The notes under the pieces: generated by a model
The model's input: the letters and a program-made list of their open reading frames with translations, nothing else
Database searches by the model: none
Told to the model about the DNA's origin: nothing
Origin: Bacteroidetes bacterium ADurb.Bin037
GTDB taxonomy: Bacteria; Bacteroidota; Bacteroidia; Bacteroidales; UBA932
DNA length: 53,201 bases
Direction: 5' to 3'
Assembly: GCA_002071175.1 (NCBI GenBank)
Contig: MWER01000011.1
Location: 1-53,201, forward strand
Translations under genes and position numbers: made by a program
Shown here: positions 26,434 through 33,982 of the stretch, piece after piece
How positions within the stretch are numbered: position 1 is the first letter of the stretch
Layout of the letters: each line of letters opens with the position of its first letter

Positions 26434-26847
26434 CTATTCGGGCGATGTGGCAAGGATCACTTTATATTGATTTCTTTTGGCAATGTTCATTACCTGAACT
26501 ACTTGTTCCATAGGAACTGTCTTATCTACGTATAAAGATACGGTAGGGTCGTCGCTATGCTGAAGTTGCTGTTGCAATTGCGGTTCAATGTCGCTGAAAG
26601 GGACGGCATTGTGATTCCCGTTTATATGGTAGGAAAAAATACCTGCTTGGGGATAATGCTTAATGGAAACACTTACTTGTGCCTTGTCGGAGATTTGATT
26701 GGTGCTTTTGGGCAACAATAACCTGAGCGCATTGGGATTGATGAGCGTAGATGTTACCAGGAAAAATAACAGCAACAAGAATACGATATCGGTCATGGAA
26801 GCCATCGTAAAGGCAGGTTCAACCTTTGTATTTCGTTTAATGGCCAT
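26434..26847 (-). CDS. exbD: ExbD/TolR family proton-channel protein
   Basis: 137 residues. One N-terminal membrane helix carries the conserved Asp (FTMASMTDIVFLLLLFFLVTS), which conducts protons in ExbD/TolR. A periplasmic domain follows, with LLLPKSTN and SLYVDKTVPMEQVVQVMNIA. It lies 6 bp after exbB and forms the channel with it. Confidence 0.95.
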   Translation of the reverse strand: MAIKRNTKVEPAFTMASMTDIVFLLLLFFLVTSTLINPNALRLLLPKSTNQISDKAQVSVSIKHYPQAGIFSYHINGNHNAVPFSDIEPQLQQQLQHSDDPTVSLYVDKTVPMEQVVQVMNIAKRNQYKVILATSPE

Positions 26848-26853
26848 AAGATT

Positions 26854-27522
26854 CTATTTAAGAGGTTCCTGTAACAGATCCAAAAAGTCCAGGGTGTTTT
26901 TTTCCATAGTGTTCACAATGGACCCGATGCGTGATGAAAGGTAATTGTATGCAAAATAAGCGGGGATCCCAATGAGCAGACCGCCGACAGTGGTAACCAT
27001 GGCAATATAGATCCCTTCTGAAAGCAATGTGATATCAATGTTATTGCCGGCCATGGACATATTGTAGAAAGCCTTGATCATACCGATCACGGTCCCCAGG
27101 AATCCTACCATAGGTGCGCCTCCGGCAACGGACGCCAGTACGGGCAGCCCTTTTTCCAGCCGGGCCACCTCTATACTCCCCACGTTTTCTATGGCAGATT
27201 TTATATCTGCAAGAGGGCGACCTATATTATGTAATCCTTTGGCAATCAGGCGTGCCGTAATCGTGTTCTGGCTTTCGCACAAATGTATGGCAGATTGAAC
27301 CTTGCCGTCATATATATATTCCTTGATGTTGTTCATAAAGTTCTGGTCCACTTTGGATGCTTTCCTCAAAACGACAAGACGTTCTCCGAAAATATACACT
27401 GCCACAATAGACAATGCAAGCAGAACGATCATCAGCCAGCCTCCTTTGGCAGCCATGGACAATAATGAAATAGAAGATGAGGCTTCTGCAATGGCCTCTG
27501 ATTGAAGTACGATGTGCAACAT
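26854..27522 (-). CDS. exbB: MotA/TolQ/ExbB family proton-channel protein
   Basis: 222 residues with three membrane helices. The first is GGWLMIVLLALSIVAVYIFGE. The family core is LPVLASVAGGAPMVGFLGTVIGMI, and the last helix is IYIAMVTTVGGLLIGIPAYFAYNYL. It forms the pentameric stator part of the ExbB-ExbD channel in the inner membrane. Its ATG lies 1 bp downstream of the truA stop codon, so translation is probably coupled to truA. Confidence 0.95.
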   Translation of the reverse strand: MLHIVLQSEAIAEASSSISLLSMAAKGGWLMIVLLALSIVAVYIFGERLVVLRKASKVDQNFMNNIKEYIYDGKVQSAIHLCESQNTITARLIAKGLHNIGRPLADIKSAIENVGSIEVARLEKGLPVLASVAGGAPMVGFLGTVIGMIKAFYNMSMAGNNIDITLLSEGIYIAMVTTVGGLLIGIPAYFAYNYLSSRIGSIVNTMEKNTLDFLDLLQEPLK

Positions 27523-27523
27523 A

Positions 27524-28303
27524 TCAGTTTACTGTTTTAAGTTTGTCATAGTTCACTTTCCAGAGGAACAGTCCTTCAGGAGGCACGGAATGTCCTGCGA
27601 GAGAACGGTTTTTCTCTGTCAGTAATTGCAAAATCCATTCCACGGGTTTTTTCTTCATGCCTATCTCCAGGAGGCTCCCGACCATACAACGGACCATATT
27701 TCTCAGAAAACGGTCTGCCGTTACCTGGAAGATCCATAAGGGGGCAACTCCCAGCTCCTCATGCGTAATGAACCAATGTGCCTCTGTTACGGTACATATA
27801 TTGGAGCGGGTTTGTGAATGTAGTTTGGAAAAACTCGTAAAATCATGGGTCCCCAGCAAAAGGCCGGCAGCATTGTTCATCATTTCCATGTCGGGGGGAG
27901 TTTGGCAATAGGTCCCCGGGGCTGAAGACAGTCCCCCCAGGAACGGGTCTTTATTCCGCCGGACATAATAGCGGTAGGTTCTGCTAACGGCATGAAACCT
28001 TGCATGAAGGTTTTCGGGAACGGGAAAAATGTCATAAACGTAAATATCGGGGGGCAATATGGCATTTAATTTGTAAGTTAAAACATCACACTGGAAAGGA
28101 TTTCCGGTATAATTGAAATGTGCGCGGAAATCTTTTGCATGGACACCCGTATCGGTGCGACTGCATCCGGTAACTGTGACGGTTTCGCCCAATACACGAC
28201 TTATCGCATCTTCCAGAACAGCCTGTACGCAAGGTGCATTTTTTTGAATCTGCCAGCCGTGGTAATTCGTGCCGTTGAACGATAAATGAACAAAATACCG
28301 CAT
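27524..28303 (-). CDS. truA: tRNA pseudouridine synthase A
   Basis: 259 residues from the ATG at 28303 (MRYFVHLSFNGTNYHGWQIQ); the longer frame from 28342 would start upstream of the predicted transcription start. It forms pseudouridine at positions 38-40 of tRNA anticodon arms. The catalytic Asp lies in GCSRTDTGVHAKDFRAHF. Other signatures are ARFHAVSRTYRYYV, FTSFSKLHSQTRS and ADRFLRNMVRCMVGSLLEIG. It is the first gene of the truA-exbBD-tonB unit. Confidence 0.96.
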   Translation of the reverse strand: MRYFVHLSFNGTNYHGWQIQKNAPCVQAVLEDAISRVLGETVTVTGCSRTDTGVHAKDFRAHFNYTGNPFQCDVLTYKLNAILPPDIYVYDIFPVPENLHARFHAVSRTYRYYVRRNKDPFLGGLSSAPGTYCQTPPDMEMMNNAAGLLLGTHDFTSFSKLHSQTRSNICTVTEAHWFITHEELGVAPLWIFQVTADRFLRNMVRCMVGSLLEIGMKKKPVEWILQLLTEKNRSLAGHSVPPEGLFLWKVNYDKLKTVN

Positions 28304-28311
28304 AAAGAATG

Positions 28312-28328
28312 TATATTTGACAAATATA
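28312..28328. promoter_or_regulatory. Symmetric divergent promoter for truA and moxR units
   Basis: TATATTTGACAAATATA is a perfect 17-bp palindrome made of two -7 elements back to back. TATATTTG at 28312-28319 faces moxR (46 nt before its ATG); its mirror at 28321-28328 faces truA (17 nt before its ATG). Each predicted start site falls inside the other element, so the two promoters should exclude each other. Confidence 0.55.
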
Positions 28329-28365
28329 AATGAAAAAACCATAACCGTATTGTAAATATCATTAT

Positions 28366-29358
28366 ATGGAAACCGTAAACATTAAAGAATTGAACGAACG
28401 AATCCAGCGGGAAAGTGCCTTTGTGGACATTATGACCCTGGAAATGAGCAAGGTAATAGTGGGTCAAAAGCAACTTGTGGAAAATTTGCTGATCGGGCTT
28501 CTGGCCAACGGACACATTTTGCTCGAAGGAGTTCCCGGGTTAGCAAAAACTTTGGCCATCAGGACATTAGCAAGTGTCATAGACGCGAAATTCAGTCGTA
28601 TTCAATTCACCCCCGACCTGTTACCTGCAGACCTTATAGGTACTCTTATTTACAGTCAACGCACCGAGGAGTTTCAGGTCAAAAAAGGTCCCGTTTTCGC
28701 CAATTTTATCCTGGCGGACGAAATCAACCGGTCTCCTGCAAAAGTGCAATCAGCCCTTCTGGAAGCCATGCAGGAGAGACAGGTAACCATAGGAGAGCAC
28801 ACTTTTCCGCTCCCTGAACCGTTCCTTGTTCTGGCAACCCAGAACCCCATTGAACAGGAGGGAACGTACCCCTTGCCGGAAGCGCAGGTTGACCGTTTTA
28901 TGTTAAAGGTCATCGTGGATTATCCGAAGAAGGATGAAGAAAAACTCATCATACGGATGAACAATTCGGGAGATTTTCCAACGGCTGCACAGGTACTCAA
29001 ACCGGCTGACATCCGCAAAGCCCGGGAAGTAGTCAGGGAAGTGTATATGGATGAGAAAATTGAACGGTATATTGTCGACCTGGTATGCGCGACCAGAACT
29101 CCAACCGACTATAACCTTCCCGACCTGAAGCCCCTGATAGCCTACGGATCGTCTCCGCGTGCCAGCATTTCTCTTGCCATTGCTTCCAAAGCTTATGCAT
29201 TTATCCGCCGCCGCGGGTACGTCATCCCCGAAGATGTACGTGCCGTGGCCTATGAGGTGTTGCGTCACAGGATAGGACTAACCTATGAAGCAGAAGCCGA
29301 AAATATTGTTACTGAAGATATCATCACCTCCATCATCAATGCCGTTGAAGTTCCTTAG
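28366..29358 (+). CDS. moxR: MoxR family AAA ATPase
   Basis: 330 residues. Walker A is LEGVPGLAKTLAIRTLA (residues about 51-67). It is followed by RIQFTPDLLPADLIGT, Walker B ILADEINRSPAKVQSALLEAMQE, and sensor 1 FLVLATQNPIEQEGTYPLPEAQ. A C-terminal lid domain has YGSSPRASISLAIASKAYAF. MoxR ATPases act as chaperones that mature partner complexes, usually with VWA proteins encoded beside them, which fits the DUF58 and Bat genes that follow. It heads a plus-strand run to lolA. Confidence 0.96.
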   Translation: METVNIKELNERIQRESAFVDIMTLEMSKVIVGQKQLVENLLIGLLANGHILLEGVPGLAKTLAIRTLASVIDAKFSRIQFTPDLLPADLIGTLIYSQRTEEFQVKKGPVFANFILADEINRSPAKVQSALLEAMQERQVTIGEHTFPLPEPFLVLATQNPIEQEGTYPLPEAQVDRFMLKVIVDYPKKDEEKLIIRMNNSGDFPTAAQVLKPADIRKAREVVREVYMDEKIERYIVDLVCATRTPTDYNLPDLKPLIAYGSSPRASISLAIASKAYAFIRRRGYVIPEDVRAVAYEVLRHRIGLTYEAEAENIVTEDIITSIINAVEVP

Positions 29359-29367
29359 TAGTAAGCT

Positions 29368-30249
29368 ATGTCGAATAATCTGCTCAAGAATGTCCGTAAA
29401 ATAGAGATCAAGACCAGGGGGCTGTCCCGCCAGATCTTTGCCGGAGAGTATCATTCGGCTTTCAAGGGGCGTGGAATGGCTTTCAGTGAAGTACGTGAAT
29501 ACCAGTACGGGGACGATGTAAGGAGTATGGACTGGAACGTCACGGCACGTATGAACACGCCTTATATCAAGGTCTTTGAGGAAGAGCGGGAATTGACCGT
29601 GGTGCTGCTTATCGATGTGAGCGGTTCGCGTTTGTTCGGGACAAGGATAAAACTGAAAAAGGAACTCCTGGCTGAAGTAGCTGCCGTACTGAGCTTTTCA
29701 GCATCTATTAACAACGATAAAGTGGGGGCGTTGTTTTTCAGCGACAAGGTGGAAAAGTTCATTCCTCCCAAAAAAGGGCGGTCCCACCTGCTTTACATTA
29801 TCAGAGAAATGCTGGAATTTGAACCGGAAAGTCGCCGGACGGATATTTCGGAAGCACTTCGTTTTCTAACGAACGCCATAAAAAAGCGTTGTACGGCATT
29901 TCTTTTATCCGATCTGATGGACCTGGACAACAGGGAGAATCCCCGTTTTGAAGAAGGGCTGAAGATTGCTGCCAACAAACATGATCTGGCTGCTATCCAG
30001 ATATACGATCCCCGCGAGACGGAACTGCCCGATGTAGGACTGGTCCGGATGATGGATGCCGAAAGCGGGCATGAACTTTGGGTGGATACATCGGAAAAAA
30101 GGGTACGTCAGGATTATGCAATATGGTATAAAAACAGCCAGGAACACATTAGGACCATCCTGAACAAATACCATGTAGATCATGTTAAGATTGCAACGGA
30201 TCAGGACTATGTTCAGCCTCTGATCCGTCTTTTCAAAAGCAGGGCTTGA
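29368..30249 (+). CDS. DUF58 domain protein
   Basis: 293 residues. The N-terminal DUF58 signature is GRGMAFSEVREYQYGDDVRSMDWNVTARMNTPYIKVFEEE. A von Willebrand A-like fold follows, with the metal site VLLIDVSGSRLFGT (DxSGS) and KKRCTAFLLSDLMDLD. No membrane segment is seen, so it is cytosolic. DUF58 proteins accompany MoxR ATPases as likely substrates or adaptors. It starts 9 bp after moxR. Confidence 0.92.
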   Translation: MSNNLLKNVRKIEIKTRGLSRQIFAGEYHSAFKGRGMAFSEVREYQYGDDVRSMDWNVTARMNTPYIKVFEEERELTVVLLIDVSGSRLFGTRIKLKKELLAEVAAVLSFSASINNDKVGALFFSDKVEKFIPPKKGRSHLLYIIREMLEFEPESRRTDISEALRFLTNAIKKRCTAFLLSDLMDLDNRENPRFEEGLKIAANKHDLAAIQIYDPRETELPDVGLVRMMDAESGHELWVDTSEKRVRQDYAIWYKNSQEHIRTILNKYHVDHVKIATDQDYVQPLIRLFKSRA

Positions 30250-30251
30250 TT

Positions 30252-31274
30252 ATGTACCGATTGATTATTAAAAGATTATTTGCCGCTTGGTTCGTTTTCA
30301 TTGTGTTTGGGGCACAGGCACAACAGGTTCCGGTCATTACGCCGGGACGGGATGTTTATGCCTTTGAATCAACTCTGGACAGAGACAGCATCCTGATAGG
30401 CGACCAGGTCTGGTGGAAGATGAATGTGCCCAGGGAGGCCTGGCAGGACAAACAGATTGAAACCGTTCAATTTCCTTCCTTGCCGTTTGATATTTCGCAA
30501 GGGGTGGAAGCCTTGTCCCCTGTCCTTCTAGATTCTGTTTTCAGAAAAAAAAGACTTGAAGCCGTCGAGGCGCGTATCCTGCTGACCTCATTCGACAGCG
30601 GATCCTACCAATTACCGCCTATGCCGCTGTACCTCAAACAGCTGGACGGAGTTGTAGACACGTTATGGTTTAAAGGGCCGGAACTGTATGTCAATACCAT
30701 ACAAGTTGACACCACGTCGTTCGAACCATTCGGGATCAAGGATCAGATGGGTTATCCGCCCACCGTGGGTGAGATCTTGTCTTTGGTGGGTTTGATCGTA
30801 TTGATAGTGGGACTGATCCTGCTGATCGTAAGGATTGTGAAACGGCGTAGAAAAAATCTGCCGGTTTTCGGACCAATCAGACCTAAGGACCCGCCTCATG
30901 TAGTAGCCCTTAAGGTACTGGAGTCAATCCGGAAACAGGAATTATGGAAAAAACTGAAAGCAAAACAATATTACACCCTTTTGACAGATACCATGCGCAT
31001 TTATTTGCGTGACAGGTGGGGGATTCAGGCCATGGAACAGACATCTGCGGAAATGATCTGTTCATTGAAGAAAGAAGAGGCCGGTGATTCCCTGCTGACA
31101 GATAAGAATATCGGTCTTCTGGAGGATATGTTCCGGACAGGAGACCTGGCAAAATTTGCCAAGTACGTACCGTCAGACAGCGAGAACCGGGAATCCCTGG
31201 AACAGGCCATTCGATTTGTTGCAGAAACAGCTGTTCATCAGGCAGATAAAAATGAAGATGATAAGGAAGAATAA
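30252..31274 (+). CDS. Bat-cluster membrane protein between DUF58 and BatA
   Basis: 340 residues from the ATG at 30252; a TTG two codons upstream would overlap the DUF58 stop. A signal peptide (LFAAWFVFIVFGAQAQ) is followed by a periplasmic beta-rich domain (about 25-160). Then come one membrane helix (ILSLVGLIVLIVGLILLIVRIV) with KRRRK on the cytoplasmic side and a cytoplasmic helical tail (KAKQYYTLLTDTMRIYLRDRWGI...). Layout and position match the DUF4381-like or BatD-like component that sits between DUF58 and VWA genes in such clusters. The tail resembles the C-terminal part of the BatD protein encoded downstream (both have a YYxxLxxxxxxYxxDx region). No enzymatic motif is present. Confidence 0.7.
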   Translation: MYRLIIKRLFAAWFVFIVFGAQAQQVPVITPGRDVYAFESTLDRDSILIGDQVWWKMNVPREAWQDKQIETVQFPSLPFDISQGVEALSPVLLDSVFRKKRLEAVEARILLTSFDSGSYQLPPMPLYLKQLDGVVDTLWFKGPELYVNTIQVDTTSFEPFGIKDQMGYPPTVGEILSLVGLIVLIVGLILLIVRIVKRRRKNLPVFGPIRPKDPPHVVALKVLESIRKQELWKKLKAKQYYTLLTDTMRIYLRDRWGIQAMEQTSAEMICSLKKEEAGDSLLTDKNIGLLEDMFRTGDLAKFAKYVPSDSENRESLEQAIRFVAETAVHQADKNEDDKEE

Positions 31275-31285
31275 GCTCATAGGTT

Positions 31286-32275
31286 ATGTTTTTTGAATAT
31301 CCCAAACTCCTGTTTTTATTGCTTCTTCTGGCACCTCTTGCCGGTTGGTACATTTACAGGGAACTTAAAGGCAAAAGCGTTCCGGCGCTTCAGGTCTCCA
31401 GCCTGCAGCCATTTTTCAGGGACAGGAACTCTTTCAGGAAGATACTTTATCATGTGCCGTTTATCCTTCGGATGATCGCTCTGGCAGCCCTGATCTTTGC
31501 CATGGCACGTCCGCGCTCCTCTTCCGATTATGAAACGACTTCCACGGAAGGAATTGATATCATGCTTGCCATGGATGTGTCTACGTCTATGTTGGCCCGG
31601 GATTTTCACCCAGACAGGATAGCTGCTGCCAAAGACATTGCCATTCAATTTATTGCGGAACGTCCTACAGACCGTATGGGCATTGTGGTCTTTGCAGGGG
31701 AGTCTTATACGCAATGTCCCCTTACGACCGACCGGATCACCCTTATCAATATGATGAAAGAGGTTCAGACAGGTCTTATAGAAGACGGGACTGCCATAGG
31801 GAACGGACTGGCCACGGCTGTCGCCCGGCTTAAGGATTCTGATGCCGTCAGCCGTGTAGTGATATTGCTGACCGACGGTGTGAACAACAGGGGAGAGGTT
31901 ACGCCGCTCACTGCAGCTGAGATTGCACGTACGTATGGTGTGCGTGTATACACAATAGGAGTGGGGGCGCATGGGATGGCCCCGTACCCGGTCATGACAC
32001 CCTACGGAGTTCAGATACAACAGGTGAAAGTAGAGATAGATGAGGAACTCCTGAAACAGATTGCCGGTACTACAGGCGGAGAATATTTCCGGGCAACCGA
32101 CAACACCAAGCTTTTATCCATTTACAACCAGATCAATCAGATGGAAAAAAGCAGGACACTGGTAGATTCGTTTCCGGTTTATAAGGAAAAGTTTATGAAC
32201 TTTGCCCTGGTGGCCTTGTTTGCCTTGGCATTGGAATTTTTATTGCGTTGGATCGTATTGAGAAGAATACCGTAA
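31286..32275 (+). CDS. batA: BatA, von Willebrand factor A membrane protein
   Basis: 329 residues. Two N-terminal membrane helices (LFLLLLLAPLAGWYI and IPF/RMIALAALIFAMARP) precede a VWA domain with a MIDAS site, IMLAMDVSTSMLARDF (DxSxS), a Thr in PLTTDRIT and an Asp in LLTDGVNNRGE. One C-terminal helix follows (FALVALFALALEFLL). The VWA domain faces the periplasm. It belongs to the Bacteroides aerotolerance (Bat) complex, whose loss lowers survival in oxygen in B. fragilis. It is followed after 4 bp by the batB part. Confidence 0.93.
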   Translation: MFFEYPKLLFLLLLLAPLAGWYIYRELKGKSVPALQVSSLQPFFRDRNSFRKILYHVPFILRMIALAALIFAMARPRSSSDYETTSTEGIDIMLAMDVSTSMLARDFHPDRIAAAKDIAIQFIAERPTDRMGIVVFAGESYTQCPLTTDRITLINMMKEVQTGLIEDGTAIGNGLATAVARLKDSDAVSRVVILLTDGVNNRGEVTPLTAAEIARTYGVRVYTIGVGAHGMAPYPVMTPYGVQIQQVKVEIDEELLKQIAGTTGGEYFRATDNTKLLSIYNQINQMEKSRTLVDSFPVYKEKFMNFALVALFALALEFLLRWIVLRRIP

Positions 32276-32279
32276 AATT

Positions 32280-33968
32280 ATGATACAGTTGGCTCAAGTT
32301 CAGTATTTATGGATCATAGCGGCCATTCCGCTGCTGCTGTTCATATATGGTATGTACAGGCGTTACGGAAGAAAGATGCTAAAGCGGTACGGGGACCCTG
32401 AACTCCTTAGCTCCCTGATGCCTGACCTGTCGCGTCGCAGAGGTTGGATCAAGATCAGCCTGTTTTGTGCAGCACTGTTCTTTTTTGCACTGGGCCTTTC
32501 ACGTCCCCGTACGGGGGCACGTGTCAGGGAAATGAAACGAACCGGTGTGGAAATCATAATTGCCCTGGACGTTTCCAATTCCATGATGGCTGAAGATTAT
32601 ACTCCCAACAGGCTGGAGCGTGCCAAACTGGCCGTTTCCCGTTTGGTTGACAATCTGGGAAGGGACAGAATAGGCTTGATAGTCTTTGCAGGGGATGCAT
32701 TTGTTCAATTGCCCGTGACTACCGATTATGTAAGTGCTAAGATGTTCCTCAATACGATTAATACGGGTTCCGTATCCCGTCAGGGAACGGCTCTTGGACA
32801 GGCCATCATTACCGGGATCAGGAGTTTTAGCCTGAATACCCCCGATAGCCGGGCTTTGATACTGATTACCGACGGGGAAAACCATGAGGACGATGCAGTG
32901 GCGGTAGCCCGTGAAGCGGCAAACCAGGGCATCGTGGTCCATTGCATAGGCATCGGTTCTGAATTCGGAAAACCCATACCGATGCCGGACGGTTCTCTTC
33001 TCAAGGATGAAGAAGGCAATACAGTAGTCACGAAACTTGATGAGAAAACACTTACCCAGGTGGCCGAAGCAGGAGGCGGTGTCTATGTAAGGGCAGGGAA
33101 TTCCGATTTTGGACTTCAAGGTATTGTGGATTCTATCCGTAAAATGGATCAGCAGGAATTCCAGTCGGTCGTCTTTGAGGATTTCAATGAACAGTATATG
33201 TATTTTTTCGGGATCGCTTTGTTTTTCCTTTTTTTGGAAACGCTGACCGGGGAAAAGAAAGGACGGCGCATCAAAAGTTTTGATATATTTTCCAAGACAA
33301 CTCTCTGCTTTATACTCTTTACAGGTTTGTCAGCAACGGCCATGGCTCAGGCTGATAAAAAAGATATTCGTGCCGGGAATCGCGCCTTCCGCAGGGGTGA
33401 CCTGGAAAAGGCCTTGCTCAATTATCAACGTGCAGCGGTTAAAGATTCGACATCCCTGAAGGCCAAGTACAACATGGCAAATACCCTGCACTTGAGCGGC
33501 GATGATGCCCAGGCAACCGGGATCATGACAAGTGTTCCCGATTCTTTAGATATTCTTGACTACAAGGCCGATGCCTGGCATAACCTGGGAAATTTTCATC
33601 TTTCCGGAAAACAATATGCCCCAAGCATAGAAGCATATAAAAATGCTTTGAGGATCCGTCCCGGCGATATGGAAACAAAGACGAACCTGGCGTATGCGCA
33701 AAAGATGCTGCAGGACCAGCAGCAGGACAAGCAACAAGACCGGCAGCAGGATCAGGATCAGGATAAAGATCAAGACCAGGATCAGGATCAAAAGGATCAA
33801 CAACAAGATAAAGACAAGCAGGATCAGGAAACACCACCAAAGATAACACCACAGGCAGCCCAGCAAATGCTGGAAGCCGTGCAGCAGAAAGAGCGTGAAA
33901 CGCAGGAAAAGGTACAGAAAGAGAAAGCGAAGGTTGCCGTACCGGTCAGATCGGGTAAAAATTGGTAA
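32280..33968 (+). CDS. BatB-BatC fusion: VWA domain plus TPR domain
   Basis: 562 residues. Residues 1-325 are BatB: two N-terminal helices (LWIIAAIPLLLFIYGMY and IKISLFCAALFFFALGLS), a VWA domain with MIDAS site IIIALDVSNSMMAEDYT and LITDGENHEDD, and a helix (YMYFFGIALFFLFLETL). Residues 338-358 (SKTTLCFILFTGLSATAMAQA) look like a complete signal peptide with an A-M-A cleavage site. Residues 360-470 are BatC, TPR repeats (IRAGNRAFRRGDLEKALLNYQRA; DAWHNLGNFHLSGKQYAPSIEAYKNAL). A Gln/Asp repeat (478-517) and a basic helical tail end the protein. BatB and BatC are separate genes in B. fragilis; here one frame covers both. There is no stop or new start at the junction, so the fusion looks real unless a sequencing change removed a stop. 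Confidence 0.9.
   Translation: MIQLAQVQYLWIIAAIPLLLFIYGMYRRYGRKMLKRYGDPELLSSLMPDLSRRRGWIKISLFCAALFFFALGLSRPRTGARVREMKRTGVEIIIALDVSNSMMAEDYTPNRLERAKLAVSRLVDNLGRDRIGLIVFAGDAFVQLPVTTDYVSAKMFLNTINTGSVSRQGTALGQAIITGIRSFSLNTPDSRALILITDGENHEDDAVAVAREAANQGIVVHCIGIGSEFGKPIPMPDGSLLKDEEGNTVVTKLDEKTLTQVAEAGGGVYVRAGNSDFGLQGIVDSIRKMDQQEFQSVVFEDFNEQYMYFFGIALFFLFLETLTGEKKGRRIKSFDIFSKTTLCFILFTGLSATAMAQADKKDIRAGNRAFRRGDLEKALLNYQRAAVKDSTSLKAKYNMANTLHLSGDDAQATGIMTSVPDSLDILDYKADAWHNLGNFHLSGKQYAPSIEAYKNALRIRPGDMETKTNLAYAQKMLQDQQQDKQQDRQQDQDQDKDQDQDQDQKDQQQDKDKQDQETPPKITPQAAQQMLEAVQQKERETQEKVQKEKAKVAVPVRSGKNW
33711..33830 (+). repeat. Low-complexity Gln/Asp/Lys-coding repeat in the BatC part
   Basis: About 120 bp of degenerate CAGGAT/CARGAY/AARGAY units encoding 40 residues of alternating Gln and Asp with some Lys (residues 478-517). 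The reading frame is kept and codons are mixed (cag/caa, gat/gac), which argues against recent slippage. BatC-type proteins often carry such charged linkers. Confidence 0.8.
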
Positions 33969-33982
33969 AAGCGCAGAATAAT

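Noticed and set aside
31316..32020. 234-codon open frame on the minus strand
   Set aside because: Antisense to batA; translation rich in His, Arg and Cys with no family features.
33711..33830. CRISPR-like or microsatellite array
   Set aside because: The repeat is a degenerate hexamer within one reading frame, with no spacers; it encodes the Gln/Asp linker of the BatB-BatC protein.
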